Position numbers and translations under genes: made by a program
In this document: positions 25,251 to 34,581 of the stretch, in pieces
Layout of the letters: every line of letters begins with the position of its first letter
Numbering within the stretch: the stretch's first letter is position 1
NCBI GenBank assembly: GCA_026399315.1
Contig: JAPLRF010000027.1
Location: 24,547-70,142, forward strand
DNA from: Gammaproteobacteria bacterium
GTDB taxonomy: Bacteria > Pseudomonadota > Gammaproteobacteria > Coxiellales > Coxiellaceae
DNA: 45,596 nucleotides
Direction of reading: 5' to 3'
The notes under the pieces: model-generated
Database searches by the model: none
The model's input: the letters and a program-made list of their open reading frames with translations, nothing else
Told to the model about the DNA's origin: nothing

Positions 25251-26330
25251 CTATTCTTCCCACTGCAGCGCACCGCCCGTTTGATATTCAATCACGCGGG
25301 TTTCAAAAAAGTTTTTCTCCTTGTTTAAATCCATCATTTCACTCATCCACGGAAATGGATTTTCAGCACCAGGGTATTGCTCTTGTAAACCCAATTGTGC
25401 GCAACGTCGATTGGCAATAAAGTGCAAATAGTCTGAAAACATGTCGGCATTTAATCCTAAAATTCCGCGTGGCATGGTGTCGCGTGCATACGCTATTTCC
25501 ATCTCGACGCCTTCGCGAATCATATTAATGGATTGTTGTTGAAATGCTTGCGTCCACAATGCGGGATTTTCAATTTTAATTTGGTTGATCACATCAATAC
25601 CGAAATTGGCATGCATGGATTCATCACGCAAAATATATTGAAACTGTTCGGACGTGCCTGTCATTTTTCCGCGACGACCCATTGCGAGAATTTGTGTGAA
25701 GCCAACGTAAAAAAAGATCGATTCAAATACAACGTAAAAGGCGATTAAATCGCGCACCAAGCGTTGATTGTTTTCTGTCGTCCCAGTATGAAAATCAGGA
25801 TCAGATAAACTCTGTGTGTATTTCAAAGCCCACGATGCCTTTTTCGCAACAGAAGGCACTTCGCGATACATGTTAAATACTTCTGCTTCATCTAAGCCCA
25901 AGCTTTCAATAATGTGTTGATATGAGTGCGTATGCAGGGCTTCTTCAAAGGCTTGGCGCAATAAATATTGGCGACATTCTGGATTCGTGATGTGTCTATA
26001 AACTGCCAAGACAAGATTATTGGCAACCAAAGAATCTGCCGTTGCAAAAAAACCCAAGCTGCGTTTGATGATCGTTCGTTCGTCATCCGTTAAGCCATTG
26101 GGATCTTTCCAAAGTGCTACATCGGCTGCCATGTTAATTTCATTGGGCATCCAGTGATTTGCGCAGGCTGCTAAATATTTATCCCAGGCCCATTTATATT
26201 TAAAAGGGACGAGTTGATTTAAATCAGCCCTGCAATTAATGATTTTTTTATCGTCGACTTGAATGCGTGCTGCACCCATTTCAATTTCTTCTAGACCGGT
26301 AATTCTTTCAATTGTTGCTGCTTCTGACAT
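25251..26330 (-). CDS. nrdB: Ribonucleotide reductase class Ia, beta subunit NrdB (359 aa)
   Basis: Holds the diiron-tyrosyl radical cofactor. The motif [14 protein letters not shown] carries ligands Glu and His and the radical Tyr in the E-x-x-H-x-x-x-Y pattern; the second ligand set is in [13 protein letters not shown] and [10 protein letters not shown]. It ends with an acidic tail (GGALQWEE) of the type that binds NrdA. ATG 26330 has a CGGAG upstream. It follows nrdA by 86 bp, a gap filled by family-B repeat 2. Confidence 0.96.
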   Translation of the reverse strand: MSEAATIERITGLEEIEMGAARIQVDDKKIINCRADLNQLVPFKYKWAWDKYLAACANHWMPNEINMAADVALWKDPNGLTDDERTIIKRSLGFFATADSLVANNLVLAVYRHITNPECRQYLLRQAFEEALHTHSYQHIIESLGLDEAEVFNMYREVPSVAKKASWALKYTQSLSDPDFHTGTTENNQRLVRDLIAFYVVFESIFFYVGFTQILAMGRRGKMTGTSEQFQYILRDESMHANFGIDVINQIKIENPALWTQAFQQQSINMIREGVEMEIAYARDTMPRGILGLNADMFSDYLHFIANRRCAQLGLQEQYPGAENPFPWMSEMMDLNKEKNFFETRVIEYQTGGALQWEE

Positions 26331-26345
26331 TGTATTGCTCCGTGG

Positions 26346-26416
26346 TTGGTGATCGGGCGTCGGAGATCTGGGATCAGTAATGAATTTTTACTGGTCCCCG
26401 ATACCTGATCCCTAAT
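26346..26416. repeat. Inverted-repeat family B, copy 2 (nrdA-nrdB gap)
   Basis: GGATCAGTAAT pairs with TTTTACTGGTCC, flanked by GATCTG and CCTGATCCC. It occupies nearly the whole space between nrdA and nrdB and could form a hairpin in their common mRNA. Confidence 0.6.
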
Positions 26417-29251
26417 TTATTGACACGCTTCACATTCCGGATTATCAATCGAGCATGCTTTTGGCAAGTCATCGCTTGATCCTAATTGCACAGCGTTTAA
26501 TTTCGTATCACTGATCGTTGATTTCTCGGTGCTGGTTGCGCCTAAACTCCGTAAATAATACGTTGTTTTTAATCCGCGCGTCCAAGCCATGCGATACAAT
26601 GCATCTAATTTTTTGCCGGAAGGTTCAGCCATATATAAATTCAACGACTGTGCTTGATCAATCCATTTTTGTCGACGAGAAGCCGCTTCAATCAACCACG
26701 ATGGATCTACTTCAAATGAGGTCGCGTATTTTGTTTTTAAATCTTGTGGAATACGGTCGATCATGGTTAGGCTGCCGTTATAGTATTTTAAATCGTGAAT
26801 CATTACTTGATCCCACAATCCGCGCTTTTTTAAATCGGTCACGAGATAAGGATTAGCGACTGTAAATTCACCCGACAAATTCGACTTCACAAATAAATTT
26901 TGATAAGTCGGCTCAATCGATTGTGACACGCCGCAAATATTGGAAATTGTGGCAGTGGGTGCAATCGCCATTGTATTGGAATTACGCATACCTTGTTTTT
27001 TAATCAATGTGCGCAATGCATCCCAATCGTGTGTGCTTTCCGTGTTTTGTTCGAATAAATAGCCTTCGCGTGTTTTGCGTAATAATTCAATTGAATCAAT
27101 TGGCAAAATACCGCGATCCCATAAAGATCCTTTGTAAGATTCGTATGTGCCGCGTTCTGCTGCCAAATCACTTGATGCTTTAATCGCGTAATAACTAATG
27201 ATTTCCATCGAGCGATCCGCAAATTCAACTGCGGCCAATGACGCATACGGAATTTCTTGTAAATACAAAGCGTCTTGAAAACCCATTAAACCCAAGCCAA
27301 TAGGGCGGTGTTTGATATTAGAATTTTTGGCAGCAACAACACTGTAATAATTAATATCAATGACGTTATCGAGCATGCGAATAGCCGTTGTAATGGTTTT
27401 TTGTAATTTTGCCGAATCCAGTTTGCCATTGTTCATGTGGTTGACTAAATTGACACTGCCCAAATTACAAACGGCAATTTCTTCATTGGCTTTTGTGTTT
27501 AAAGTGATTTCTGTGCATAAATTCGAGCTGTGAATCACACCAACATGTTGTTGAGGTGAACGAATATTGCAAGGATCTTTAAAGGTAAACCAAGGATGAC
27601 CCGTTTCAAATAACATCGTTAACATTTTGCGCCACAATGTTAATGCAGGCAGTGTTTTAGAGCGCACTTCACCGCGCTGTGCTTTTGCTTCATATTCAAC
27701 ATATTTTTTCTCAAAAGCATCGCCGAATAAATCATGTAATTCTATTGTTTCATGCGGTGAAAAGAGCGTCCAATCTTCTTTATTGAAAACGCGCTTCATG
27801 AATAAATCAGGAATCCAATTTGCTGTGTTCATGTCATGCGTGCGACGACGTTCATCGCCTGTGTTTTTACGCAATTCTAAAAACTCTTCAATATCCATGT
27901 GCCACGTTTCTAAATAGGCACACACCGCACCTTTGCGTTTTCCGCCTTGATTAACCGCAACAGCAGTTGCATTCGCCACATTTAAAAACGGAACAACGCC
28001 AGATGATTTGCCGTTGGTGCCTTTGATATAAGCGCCCATTGAACGGACGGGTGTCCAATCATTCCCTAAGCCGCCTGCGAATTTCGATAATAATGCATTA
28101 TCTTTTAGTGCACCGTAAATGCCGTCTAAATCATCGGGAACTGTTGTTAAATAGCAGCTGGATAATTGCGGCCTTAATGTGCCTGCATTAAATAATGTTG
28201 GCGTCGATGACATATAGTCAAAGCTCGATAATAAACGATAAAATTCAATGGCGCGTTCATTTTTTTGAGCACCTTCACAATGCGCCAAACCCATTGCCAC
28301 GCGCATAAAAAAGACTTGCGGTAATTCAATGCGTTTTTCGTGATGATGAATAAAATAGCGATCGTATAATGTTTGCATGCTTAAATACGTAAATTGTAAA
28401 TCGCGTGATGCGTCAATTGCTTTGCTTAATTGGTCTAAATCAAATTCATTTAAATTCGGATTTAATAATTCTGCTTCAATCCCTTTTTGAATAAACGCTT
28501 TAAATGTTTTTGGATATAATGCTGTCATCGTTTGTTGTGCTAAATCATACGTGATTTTAAGTGTGTCCATCGCTTCGCGATAAATATCTTGCAATAACAA
28601 ACGTGCTGTTACATAGGAATAATTCGGCTCAGCTTCAACCAGTGTGCGCGCGCTCATCACCAATGATTTATAAACATCTTTAATGGCAACGCCATCAAAT
28701 AAATTTTTGCGTGCGTCTTCGATTACTTTGGTTGGGCTGACATCACTTAAATTTTGACAAGCATCAATGGCCAAATTACTGAGCATATGCATGTCTAATT
28801 TCTTTTTGCTGCCATCTTCTAGCACAACATGAATCGGTTTTTCTTCAGGTTGGTTTGATAATATTTCGCGTGCTTCACGTCTTTTTTCGCGATACAAAAC
28901 GTAAGAACGTGCAACTTGGTGTTCTTCGGCGCGCATTAATTCTAATTCAACGAGATCTTGAATAGATTCGATATGAATTGTGCCGCCTGTTGGCCAGCGT
29001 TTTTTGCAGCGTTCGGTAATTGCCTGTGTTAATTGATGCGCAATTTCTTGAATGCGGTCAGAGTTGTTGGCATTGTCGCCTTCGACAGCCAGAAATGCTT
29101 TTTTGATGGCAACGTTAATTCGGCTGTCATCATAGGCTGTCAATTCACCTTGGCGGGTGATGACGCGTAGCTGTCCGGGTTGCATCGCAAGCAAATCGAG
29201 ATCCTTGATGTGAATCGATGTATTGATTGTTTGGGTTGTTTGTGCTTCCAT
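26417..29251 (-). CDS. nrdA: Ribonucleotide reductase class Ia, alpha subunit NrdA (944 aa)
   Basis: Reduces ribonucleoside diphosphates to deoxy forms. An N-terminal ATP-cone (RVITRQGELTAYDDSRINVA) gives allosteric activity control. The active-site triad is in HSSNLCTEITLNT (Asn-x-Cys-x-Glu); further landmarks are SSCYLTTVPDDLDGIYGALK, GGKRKGAVCAYLETWHMDIE and the radical-transfer Tyr in TTYYLRSLGA. The C-terminus carries the redox-shuttle cysteines (CSIDNPECEACQ). Start ATG 29251 has GGAG upstream. Two NrdR-type boxes lie directly upstream, so the nrdA-nrdB operon is probably repressed by NrdR according to ATP/dATP level. Confidence 0.97.
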   Translation of the reverse strand: MEAQTTQTINTSIHIKDLDLLAMQPGQLRVITRQGELTAYDDSRINVAIKKAFLAVEGDNANNSDRIQEIAHQLTQAITERCKKRWPTGGTIHIESIQDLVELELMRAEEHQVARSYVLYREKRREAREILSNQPEEKPIHVVLEDGSKKKLDMHMLSNLAIDACQNLSDVSPTKVIEDARKNLFDGVAIKDVYKSLVMSARTLVEAEPNYSYVTARLLLQDIYREAMDTLKITYDLAQQTMTALYPKTFKAFIQKGIEAELLNPNLNEFDLDQLSKAIDASRDLQFTYLSMQTLYDRYFIHHHEKRIELPQVFFMRVAMGLAHCEGAQKNERAIEFYRLLSSFDYMSSTPTLFNAGTLRPQLSSCYLTTVPDDLDGIYGALKDNALLSKFAGGLGNDWTPVRSMGAYIKGTNGKSSGVVPFLNVANATAVAVNQGGKRKGAVCAYLETWHMDIEEFLELRKNTGDERRRTHDMNTANWIPDLFMKRVFNKEDWTLFSPHETIELHDLFGDAFEKKYVEYEAKAQRGEVRSKTLPALTLWRKMLTMLFETGHPWFTFKDPCNIRSPQQHVGVIHSSNLCTEITLNTKANEEIAVCNLGSVNLVNHMNNGKLDSAKLQKTITTAIRMLDNVIDINYYSVVAAKNSNIKHRPIGLGLMGFQDALYLQEIPYASLAAVEFADRSMEIISYYAIKASSDLAAERGTYESYKGSLWDRGILPIDSIELLRKTREGYLFEQNTESTHDWDALRTLIKKQGMRNSNTMAIAPTATISNICGVSQSIEPTYQNLFVKSNLSGEFTVANPYLVTDLKKRGLWDQVMIHDLKYYNGSLTMIDRIPQDLKTKYATSFEVDPSWLIEAASRRQKWIDQAQSLNLYMAEPSGKKLDALYRMAWTRGLKTTYYLRSLGATSTEKSTISDTKLNAVQLGSSDDLPKACSIDNPECEACQ

Positions 29252-29265
29252 TTAAATTCTCCATA

Positions 29266-29312
29266 ACACAAGATGTAGTTAATTTTTCAGTAGAAAACAC
29301 AAGATAATGTGT
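29266..29312 (-). promoter_or_regulatory. Pair of NrdR boxes upstream of nrdA
   Basis: Box 1 at 29266-29281 (ACACAAGATGTAGTTA) and box 2 at 29297-29312 (ACACAAGATAATGTGT) match the 16-bp NrdR consensus ACACwATATATwGTGT at about 12 and 14 positions. Their starts are 31 bp apart, three helical turns, the classic spacing. They lie 15-61 bp upstream of the start. Confidence 0.75.
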
Positions 29313-29368
29313 TTTTGATGAAAATACAAGAGAATAACATGTGGATAAGTTGTGGAAATAACAGGTGA

Positions 29369-29477
29369 GCAGGTATTAGAGATCAGGGATCAGTTATCAG
29401 TAGACAATTACCAATAATCACGGATAATTTTGTTAAATAACATAACCGATCCCTGATCCTTGATCACAGATCACCAA
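29369..29477. repeat. Inverted-repeat family B, copy 3 (upstream of rppH)
   Basis: GAGATCAGGGATCAGTTATC at the left pairs with CCGATCCCTGATCCTTGATC at the right, with about 50 AT-rich bases between. Arms also contain the GATCAGGGATC unit seen in the other copies. It fills the space between the nrd operator and rppH. Confidence 0.65.
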
Positions 29478-29491
29478 AAAGGGCGCTTCAA

Positions 29492-29977
29492 GTGATAGAC
29501 AAAGAAGGATTTCGAGCAAATGTTGGCATTATTGTTGCCAACCGCGAAGGAAAGTTATTGTGGGCGAGACGATGCAATAGCCAAAGTGCTTGGCAATTTC
29601 CGCAAGGCGGCATTAACGATGATGAAACGCCTGTCGATGCGATGTACCGTGAATTAAAAGAAGAGTTAGGGCTGAATCGCGATCATGTTAAATTATTGGC
29701 CGAATCGCGCGGATGGTTGCGCTATCGTTTGCCGCAGCGTTTCCAGAGAAATGATCGCAATATTAATGTGCAACGTTGTATTGGTCAAAAACAAAAATGG
29801 TTTTTATTAGCATTAATCAGCGACGATTCTGCTGTAAAGCTCGATGATTGTCCGCATCCCGAATTTGATTTATGGAAATGGGTGGATTATTGGTTTCCGC
29901 TGAAGCAGGTTATATTTTTTAAACGCTATGTTTATCGGCAGGCTTTGGAAGAATTTTTGCCGTTTTTGAAGCGCTAG
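29492..29977 (+). CDS. rppH: RNA pyrophosphohydrolase RppH (161 aa)
   Basis: Nudix hydrolase that removes pyrophosphate from mRNA 5' ends and starts decay. The Nudix box is at residues 39-61 ([20 protein letters not shown], then LG), preceded by WQFPQGG and followed by [11 protein letters not shown], both typical for RppH. It starts at GTG 29492 ([14 protein letters not shown]), which matches relatives; the ribosome binding site is weak. Family-B DNA lies directly upstream. Confidence 0.93.
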   Translation: MIDKEGFRANVGIIVANREGKLLWARRCNSQSAWQFPQGGINDDETPVDAMYRELKEELGLNRDHVKLLAESRGWLRYRLPQRFQRNDRNINVQRCIGQKQKWFLLALISDDSAVKLDDCPHPEFDLWKWVDYWFPLKQVIFFKRYVYRQALEEFLPFLKR

Positions 29978-30092
29978 AAAGGGAAGTTATTCTTTGACAG
30001 ACCCTAAATTAATTGATAGTGCTAATAAAGTGAGTATGAGACACTTGTACACTTGAAAAATCATCTCGTTACAAAATAGTTAAGGAAATCCA

Positions 30093-30896
30093 ATGTGCTT
30101 TAGTAATATATATTGTGTTTTGGCTATGTATTTATTACTTGGTACAGGCGCTGGTTTTTTATCTGGATTATTAGGCGCGGGTGGTGGATTAATAATGGTG
30201 CCCGGGTTAATTTTTTTATTTCAATATGAATCCATGAATCCCGCTGTTTCGATGCATGTTGCGGTCGGCACTTCTTTGGCGGCGATGATTCCTGTAGCGC
30301 TCAGATCACTTACCTCACACATGGAGCATGAAGTACCTTTTTACCCTGTTTATAAATTAATGGCGCCGGGCATTATTTTGGGTGTCATTATTGGCGGTGT
30401 CTTGGCGCATTTTATCCGCTCACATTATTTAGAGATTGTTTTCGGCATTTTTGTGTTTATCATGGCCTTGGGTTTGTTACATGAAAAAAAAGCGAAAGAA
30501 AAAGAAAATCTACCTGGTGTAATAGGAATGTCGCTTGCTGGTGGATTTGTTGGTGTGCAATCGGGTATGTTGGGTGTGGCGGGCAGTGCATTTTCTGTGC
30601 CATTTTTAACGTATCGTGGCGTATCAATGCATACTGCGGTCGTTGTTTCTGTTGCAATCGCCATGACAGTTTCCGTGTTAGGAACGCTCACTTTTATTTT
30701 TACAGGCATGCATGTCACGGGATTGCCGCATTGGAGTACGGGTTATATTTATTGGCCAGCGTGGTTAGGGTTGTCGATCGGCGGTGTTTTTGTTGCGCCA
30801 TTAGGTGCAAAATTATCACACCGTGTTTCTGCGCGAAAATTAAAAGTTTGTTTTGCCTTATTTTTATTTTGTATCAGCGCGAAAATGTTATGGTGA
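30093..30896 (+). CDS. TauE/SafE-family permease (267 aa)
   Basis: About eight membrane helices. The two family repeats show GTGAGFLSGLLGAGGGLIMVPGLIF and MSLAGGFVGVQSGMLGVAGSAFSVPFL, the glycine-rich helices that mark TauE/SafE (DUF81) permeases. They export sulfite or organic sulfur compounds; the substrate here is not predictable. ATG 30093 has AAGGAA upstream. The next gene starts 7 nt after its stop, so they share a transcript. Confidence 0.85.
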   Translation: MCFSNIYCVLAMYLLLGTGAGFLSGLLGAGGGLIMVPGLIFLFQYESMNPAVSMHVAVGTSLAAMIPVALRSLTSHMEHEVPFYPVYKLMAPGIILGVIIGGVLAHFIRSHYLEIVFGIFVFIMALGLLHEKKAKEKENLPGVIGMSLAGGFVGVQSGMLGVAGSAFSVPFLTYRGVSMHTAVVVSVAIAMTVSVLGTLTFIFTGMHVTGLPHWSTGYIYWPAWLGLSIGGVFVAPLGAKLSHRVSARKLKVCFALFLFCISAKMLW

Positions 30897-30903
30897 TTTT
30901 TCT

Positions 30904-32421
30904 GTGAAAAATTTTTATCAAGTATGTATCCTTTTATTTTTATTGTTAAAAAGCACGCTTGTATTTCCAGAAACTTCTTATCCTAATCCGATTTTTAAAA
31001 CACCCCAGATATTGTCTTTGCGAATGCAGTTGGCTTATTTGGATATTACCATGCCGAATAATCAACCGCAGATGGGTATTGCCGGATTTAACTTATTACA
31101 CCCATTCTGGAAAAATTTTTATGCTGGCCTTGGCATTTATTCGTCAGTAACGGGGCAATATAATGGTTTTTTTTCCATGGGAATGGATGGCGGTGTGCAA
31201 TACCATTTTTCGCCCTATTTTGGTGTTGATGCTGGTGTTTATCTTGGTGCGAGCGGTGGTCATCATTTGGGTGGTACACAAATTGGCGATGGTCCTTTAA
31301 CGATTGTGCACGCAGGATTATTTGCGACCATAAAACATATTGAAATCGGTTTAAGTGACAGTTATGCGAAATTTTTGGAAGGCGAAAAAATCGCAAGTCA
31401 ACAATTGTTGGTTTCACTCAGCGTGCCATTTGATTTATGTGCTTTTTCGCAATTGGCGGATATTCCTGCGCATTTTAAAGCGCACAGCTCTCCTATGTAT
31501 ATTGGCGTTCCCATAAGTCTTTATATTCCTGCCAATGCTTATTTTTTAGATGGAACAGAAATAAAAAAAACAATGACATTGTTAGGTGTTGAATTTGGTC
31601 ATATTATTAATAATCCGTTTTATTATTACATCGGTGTTGAAAACGCAGTCAGTGGTACAACGATTGGATTTTCTGTTCTTAAAGGCGGATTAGAATGGCT
31701 CAATTTTTTTCGTTTGCCGCGCCCCTTTTTTACCGATGCCCGCTTGGGTTTGCTTGCTGTTGGTGGAAACAGTATTGATAGCGCCGGTGGATTGTCAGTT
31801 GAATCGCAGGCGGGCGTGGGTGTTTACGTTACGAAAATGCTCAGTTTGCGTTGGCTTGCCGGATATTTATCGTCTTTCGGTGGACGATATCATGATATGA
31901 CGACATCAATTGCGCTGGATTATCATTTTTCCATTTTATCATTACCGGGAGATGAAGCATTTGATTCATCGCAAGTGACGCCGCACTATTTTCGCTTGCG
32001 CGTAGCCAATCAAACCTATTTTAATAATCATATTTATTTCGGTGTGTCACCTGTGATAAATTCTTTCAATGTAAAAATTGATGATGTATTGTCAACGCAT
32101 TGGTTTTTAACGGGGCAGGGTTCATTTTCTTATTCTGGCGTTCCGGGTTGTTATGCAACGGGATTGTTGGGGGCTGGATATCAAATACCGCTGAAGCCGC
32201 GTTGGTTGATGTATGTGAGCGCGATGGGCGGTGGTGGTAGCGGTGGTTCGCTTTTACTGGGGCAGGGTGTATTACTTCAGGGGTCATTAGGTACGCTCTA
32301 TCAGTTAACGCCAAGCGTCGGAACAACACTGGCGGTTTCTAAAGCTTACGTCATCAACAGTTCTTTTTCTCCATGGGTGTTAGAGGCGGGTTTGTCTTTT
32401 AATTTAAATTTTTTAACGTAA
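30904..32421 (+). CDS. Large outer-membrane beta-barrel-like protein of unknown family (505 aa)
   Basis: I start it at GTG 30904, which opens a signal peptide (MKNFYQVCILLFLLLKSTLV, then FPETS) and has GGTGA 8 nt upstream. The mature chain is rich in Gly, aromatic residues and alternating strands (GGVQYHFSPYFGVDAGVYLG, LGVEFGHIINNPFYYYIGVE, VTKMLSLRWLAGYLSSFGGR) and ends LEAGLSFNLNFLT. The first and second halves share a rhythm of Y/F-G-V-turn strands, which could mean an internal duplication. I know no family. It follows the TauE/SafE gene by 7 nt and precedes lgt. Confidence 0.65.
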   Translation: MKNFYQVCILLFLLLKSTLVFPETSYPNPIFKTPQILSLRMQLAYLDITMPNNQPQMGIAGFNLLHPFWKNFYAGLGIYSSVTGQYNGFFSMGMDGGVQYHFSPYFGVDAGVYLGASGGHHLGGTQIGDGPLTIVHAGLFATIKHIEIGLSDSYAKFLEGEKIASQQLLVSLSVPFDLCAFSQLADIPAHFKAHSSPMYIGVPISLYIPANAYFLDGTEIKKTMTLLGVEFGHIINNPFYYYIGVENAVSGTTIGFSVLKGGLEWLNFFRLPRPFFTDARLGLLAVGGNSIDSAGGLSVESQAGVGVYVTKMLSLRWLAGYLSSFGGRYHDMTTSIALDYHFSILSLPGDEAFDSSQVTPHYFRLRVANQTYFNNHIYFGVSPVINSFNVKIDDVLSTHWFLTGQGSFSYSGVPGCYATGLLGAGYQIPLKPRWLMYVSAMGGGGSGGSLLLGQGVLLQGSLGTLYQLTPSVGTTLAVSKAYVINSSFSPWVLEAGLSFNLNFLT

Positions 32422-32455
32422 AATGAATTTTCAAATACTGTAAAGGTGATTGACC

Positions 32456-33238
32456 ATGTTTTACTATCCGTCTGATATTAACCCGATCGCCTTATCCTTA
32501 GGTCCCATTAAAGTACATTGGTATGGATTGATGTATTTAGTGGGTTTTATCGGCGCATGGCTGCTCGCAACGTATCGCGCGAAATCGGCTGGATTAACAA
32601 AAGATCAAGTGACCGATTTAATTTTTTATGCCGCATTGGGTGTTGTGCTTGGCGGGCGTATTGGTTATATGGTTTTTTATGATTTACCGCGATTGCTTTC
32701 ACATCCCTTTTCCTTATTTAAAGTGTGGGATGGTGGAATGTCATTTCATGGCGGATTATTGGGTGTGTTACTAGCGCTCTTTTTATATGCGCGTCATTTA
32801 AAAAGATCTGTATGGGAATTATCTGATTTTATTGCGCCAATGGTTCCTATTGGATTGGCTGCAGGCAGAGCAGGTAATTTTATTAACGGTGAGTTGTGGG
32901 GTAGGGTAACAACGGTTCCGTGGGGAATGATTTATCCGCATGCGGGTCCATTGCCGCGACATCCTTCAGAAATTTATGAATTTTTATTGGAAGGGGTGAC
33001 CTTATTTTTAATTCTGTGGTTTTTCTCCGCAAAGCCGCGCCCTCGATTTGCCGTGTCAGCACTTTTTTTATTAGGGTATGGTTGTTTTCGGTTTTTTTGT
33101 GAATGTTTTAGACAACCTGATCCGCAATATGGTTATTTGTTATGGGGATGGGTGACAATGGGACAAATTCTATCGTTTCCTATGATTATCGCTGGTATTA
33201 TTGCTTTGGTTTTTATTTATAAAAGGAAGTTTAAATGA
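32456..33238 (+). CDS. lgt: Prolipoprotein diacylglyceryl transferase Lgt (260 aa)
   Basis: Inner-membrane enzyme that attaches diacylglycerol to the lipobox cysteine of prolipoproteins. Family landmarks: [33 protein letters not shown], and the Lgt signature [20 protein letters not shown]. Length is normal. ATG 32456 has AAAGGTG upstream. The lipoproteins of this window (the efflux channel and MlaA) would be its clients. Its stop overlaps the next gene as ATGA. Confidence 0.96.
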   Translation: MFYYPSDINPIALSLGPIKVHWYGLMYLVGFIGAWLLATYRAKSAGLTKDQVTDLIFYAALGVVLGGRIGYMVFYDLPRLLSHPFSLFKVWDGGMSFHGGLLGVLLALFLYARHLKRSVWELSDFIAPMVPIGLAAGRAGNFINGELWGRVTTVPWGMIYPHAGPLPRHPSEIYEFLLEGVTLFLILWFFSAKPRPRFAVSALFLLGYGCFRFFCECFRQPDPQYGYLLWGWVTMGQILSFPMIIAGIIALVFIYKRKFK

Positions 33239-33720
33239 TATACAAAAATTTTATTATGTTAATTGCTTTATCGGTTGCCGCTATTTTCTTTCAAACACAA
33301 TTAATGCATGTATTGCAATTTTTGATGTATGTGCACGCACAATTGGCGAAAGGATTGGGCGTTATATTTTCGTTAAATGCTGTGGGTGAGGTGGTTCAGT
33401 CGGTATTGGCGTTGATATTAATTCCAGTTGTGTTGGCTATTATTGTTGGCGTTGCCCATTTCTTTATTCGACAACATCACTTTCCGCATCCCATGACATT
33501 AATTTGGGTTTGTTGGGCTGTATTATTGGCGTCGGTGTTATCGCAAACAGGTCGTGTTTCAGATCATCCAACCGATCATTGCAGACCAATAGTACAACAA
33601 ACTGATGTGCAAAATTCAAAAGCGCCAGATATGAAAAATCCACAAGACATGAAAAATGCGCAGGATGAAAAAGTAACGCCAATGCAAACTACGCCAGCTG
33701 CTACACCGTTGACAAAGTAA
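33235..33720 (+). CDS. Small membrane protein of unknown function between lgt and thyA (161 aa)
   Basis: Starts in the ATGA overlap with lgt, so it is translationally coupled. Three hydrophobic helices are evident ([50 protein letters not shown]), followed by a soluble tail with imperfect repeats ([15 protein letters not shown]). I recognise no family. Its fixed position between lgt and thyA suggests it is real and expressed with them. Confidence 0.65.
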   Translation: MIYKNFIMLIALSVAAIFFQTQLMHVLQFLMYVHAQLAKGLGVIFSLNAVGEVVQSVLALILIPVVLAIIVGVAHFFIRQHHFPHPMTLIWVCWAVLLASVLSQTGRVSDHPTDHCRPIVQQTDVQNSKAPDMKNPQDMKNAQDEKVTPMQTTPAATPLTK

Positions 33721-33731
33721 AGTCGGGAATT

Positions 33732-34526
33732 ATGCAAACATACCTAGATTTTTTGCAAAAAGTAATTGATACCGGTGTGATGACGCTTGATCGCACCGGT
33801 GTTGGCACAAAACGCATTTTCAGTCATGAAATGCGTTTTGATTTATCGCAGGGTTTTCCATTACTAACCACCAAGAAATTACATACACGCAGTATTATTG
33901 TTGAGTTGTTGTGGTTTTTAAATGGCGACACCAATATTAAATATTTAAATGAGCATGGTGTTTCTATTTGGAATGAATGGGCTGATGCAAATGGCGATTT
34001 AGGCCCTGTTTACGGTAAGCAATGGCGTCGCTGGGAAACCAAAGACGGAAAGACCATTGATCAAATGTCGCAATTAATGCACACGATAAAAAACAATCCC
34101 ACTTCTCGCCGATTAATTATTTCCGCATGGAATGTCGGTGAAGTAGAACAGATGGCATTGCCGCCATGTCATTGTTTGGTGCAATTTTTTGTTGCCGACA
34201 ATAAATTATCTTGTAAATTAACACAGCGTTCCGCGGATGTGTTTTTAGGTGTGCCATTTAATATTGCATCCTACGCATTATTGACACACATGATTGCACA
34301 GCAATGTGATTTGGATGTGGGTGAGTTTATTTGGTCTGGCGGCGACTGCCATTTGTATTTAAATCATTTTGAGCAAGCTGAAACACAATTGGCGCGCACC
34401 CCAACGGCATTGCCTATTTTAAATATGAAACGCAAACCAGCATCATTGTTTGATTATCAACTTGACGATTTTGAAATTCAGAATTATGTCGCACAACCGA
34501 CGATTAAAGCGCCAATAGCGGTGTAA
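33732..34526 (+). CDS. thyA: Thymidylate synthase ThyA (264 aa)
   Basis: Methylates dUMP to dTMP using methylene-tetrahydrofolate. The nucleophile is in [14 protein letters not shown]; other motifs are [46 protein letters not shown] and [10 protein letters not shown]. Length equals E. coli ThyA. ATG 33732 is 11 bp after the preceding stop, in one operon with lgt. It is followed after 55 bp by the RND pump gene. Confidence 0.97.
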   Translation: MQTYLDFLQKVIDTGVMTLDRTGVGTKRIFSHEMRFDLSQGFPLLTTKKLHTRSIIVELLWFLNGDTNIKYLNEHGVSIWNEWADANGDLGPVYGKQWRRWETKDGKTIDQMSQLMHTIKNNPTSRRLIISAWNVGEVEQMALPPCHCLVQFFVADNKLSCKLTQRSADVFLGVPFNIASYALLTHMIAQQCDLDVGEFIWSGGDCHLYLNHFEQAETQLARTPTALPILNMKRKPASLFDYQLDDFEIQNYVAQPTIKAPIAV

Positions 34527-34581
34527 TAGTGTAAGCTCATGTATAAACGCATGATTCAAACACGGATGTGAAAACGCAGCA

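Noticed and set aside
24870..25328. Plus-strand 152-aa frame
   Set aside because: It is antisense to the 404-aa orphan and the nrdB end; no ribosome binding site.
29994..30028. Sigma-70 promoter before the TauE/SafE gene (TTGACA)
   Set aside because: A perfect -35 is present, but no acceptable -10 stands at 15-18 nt.
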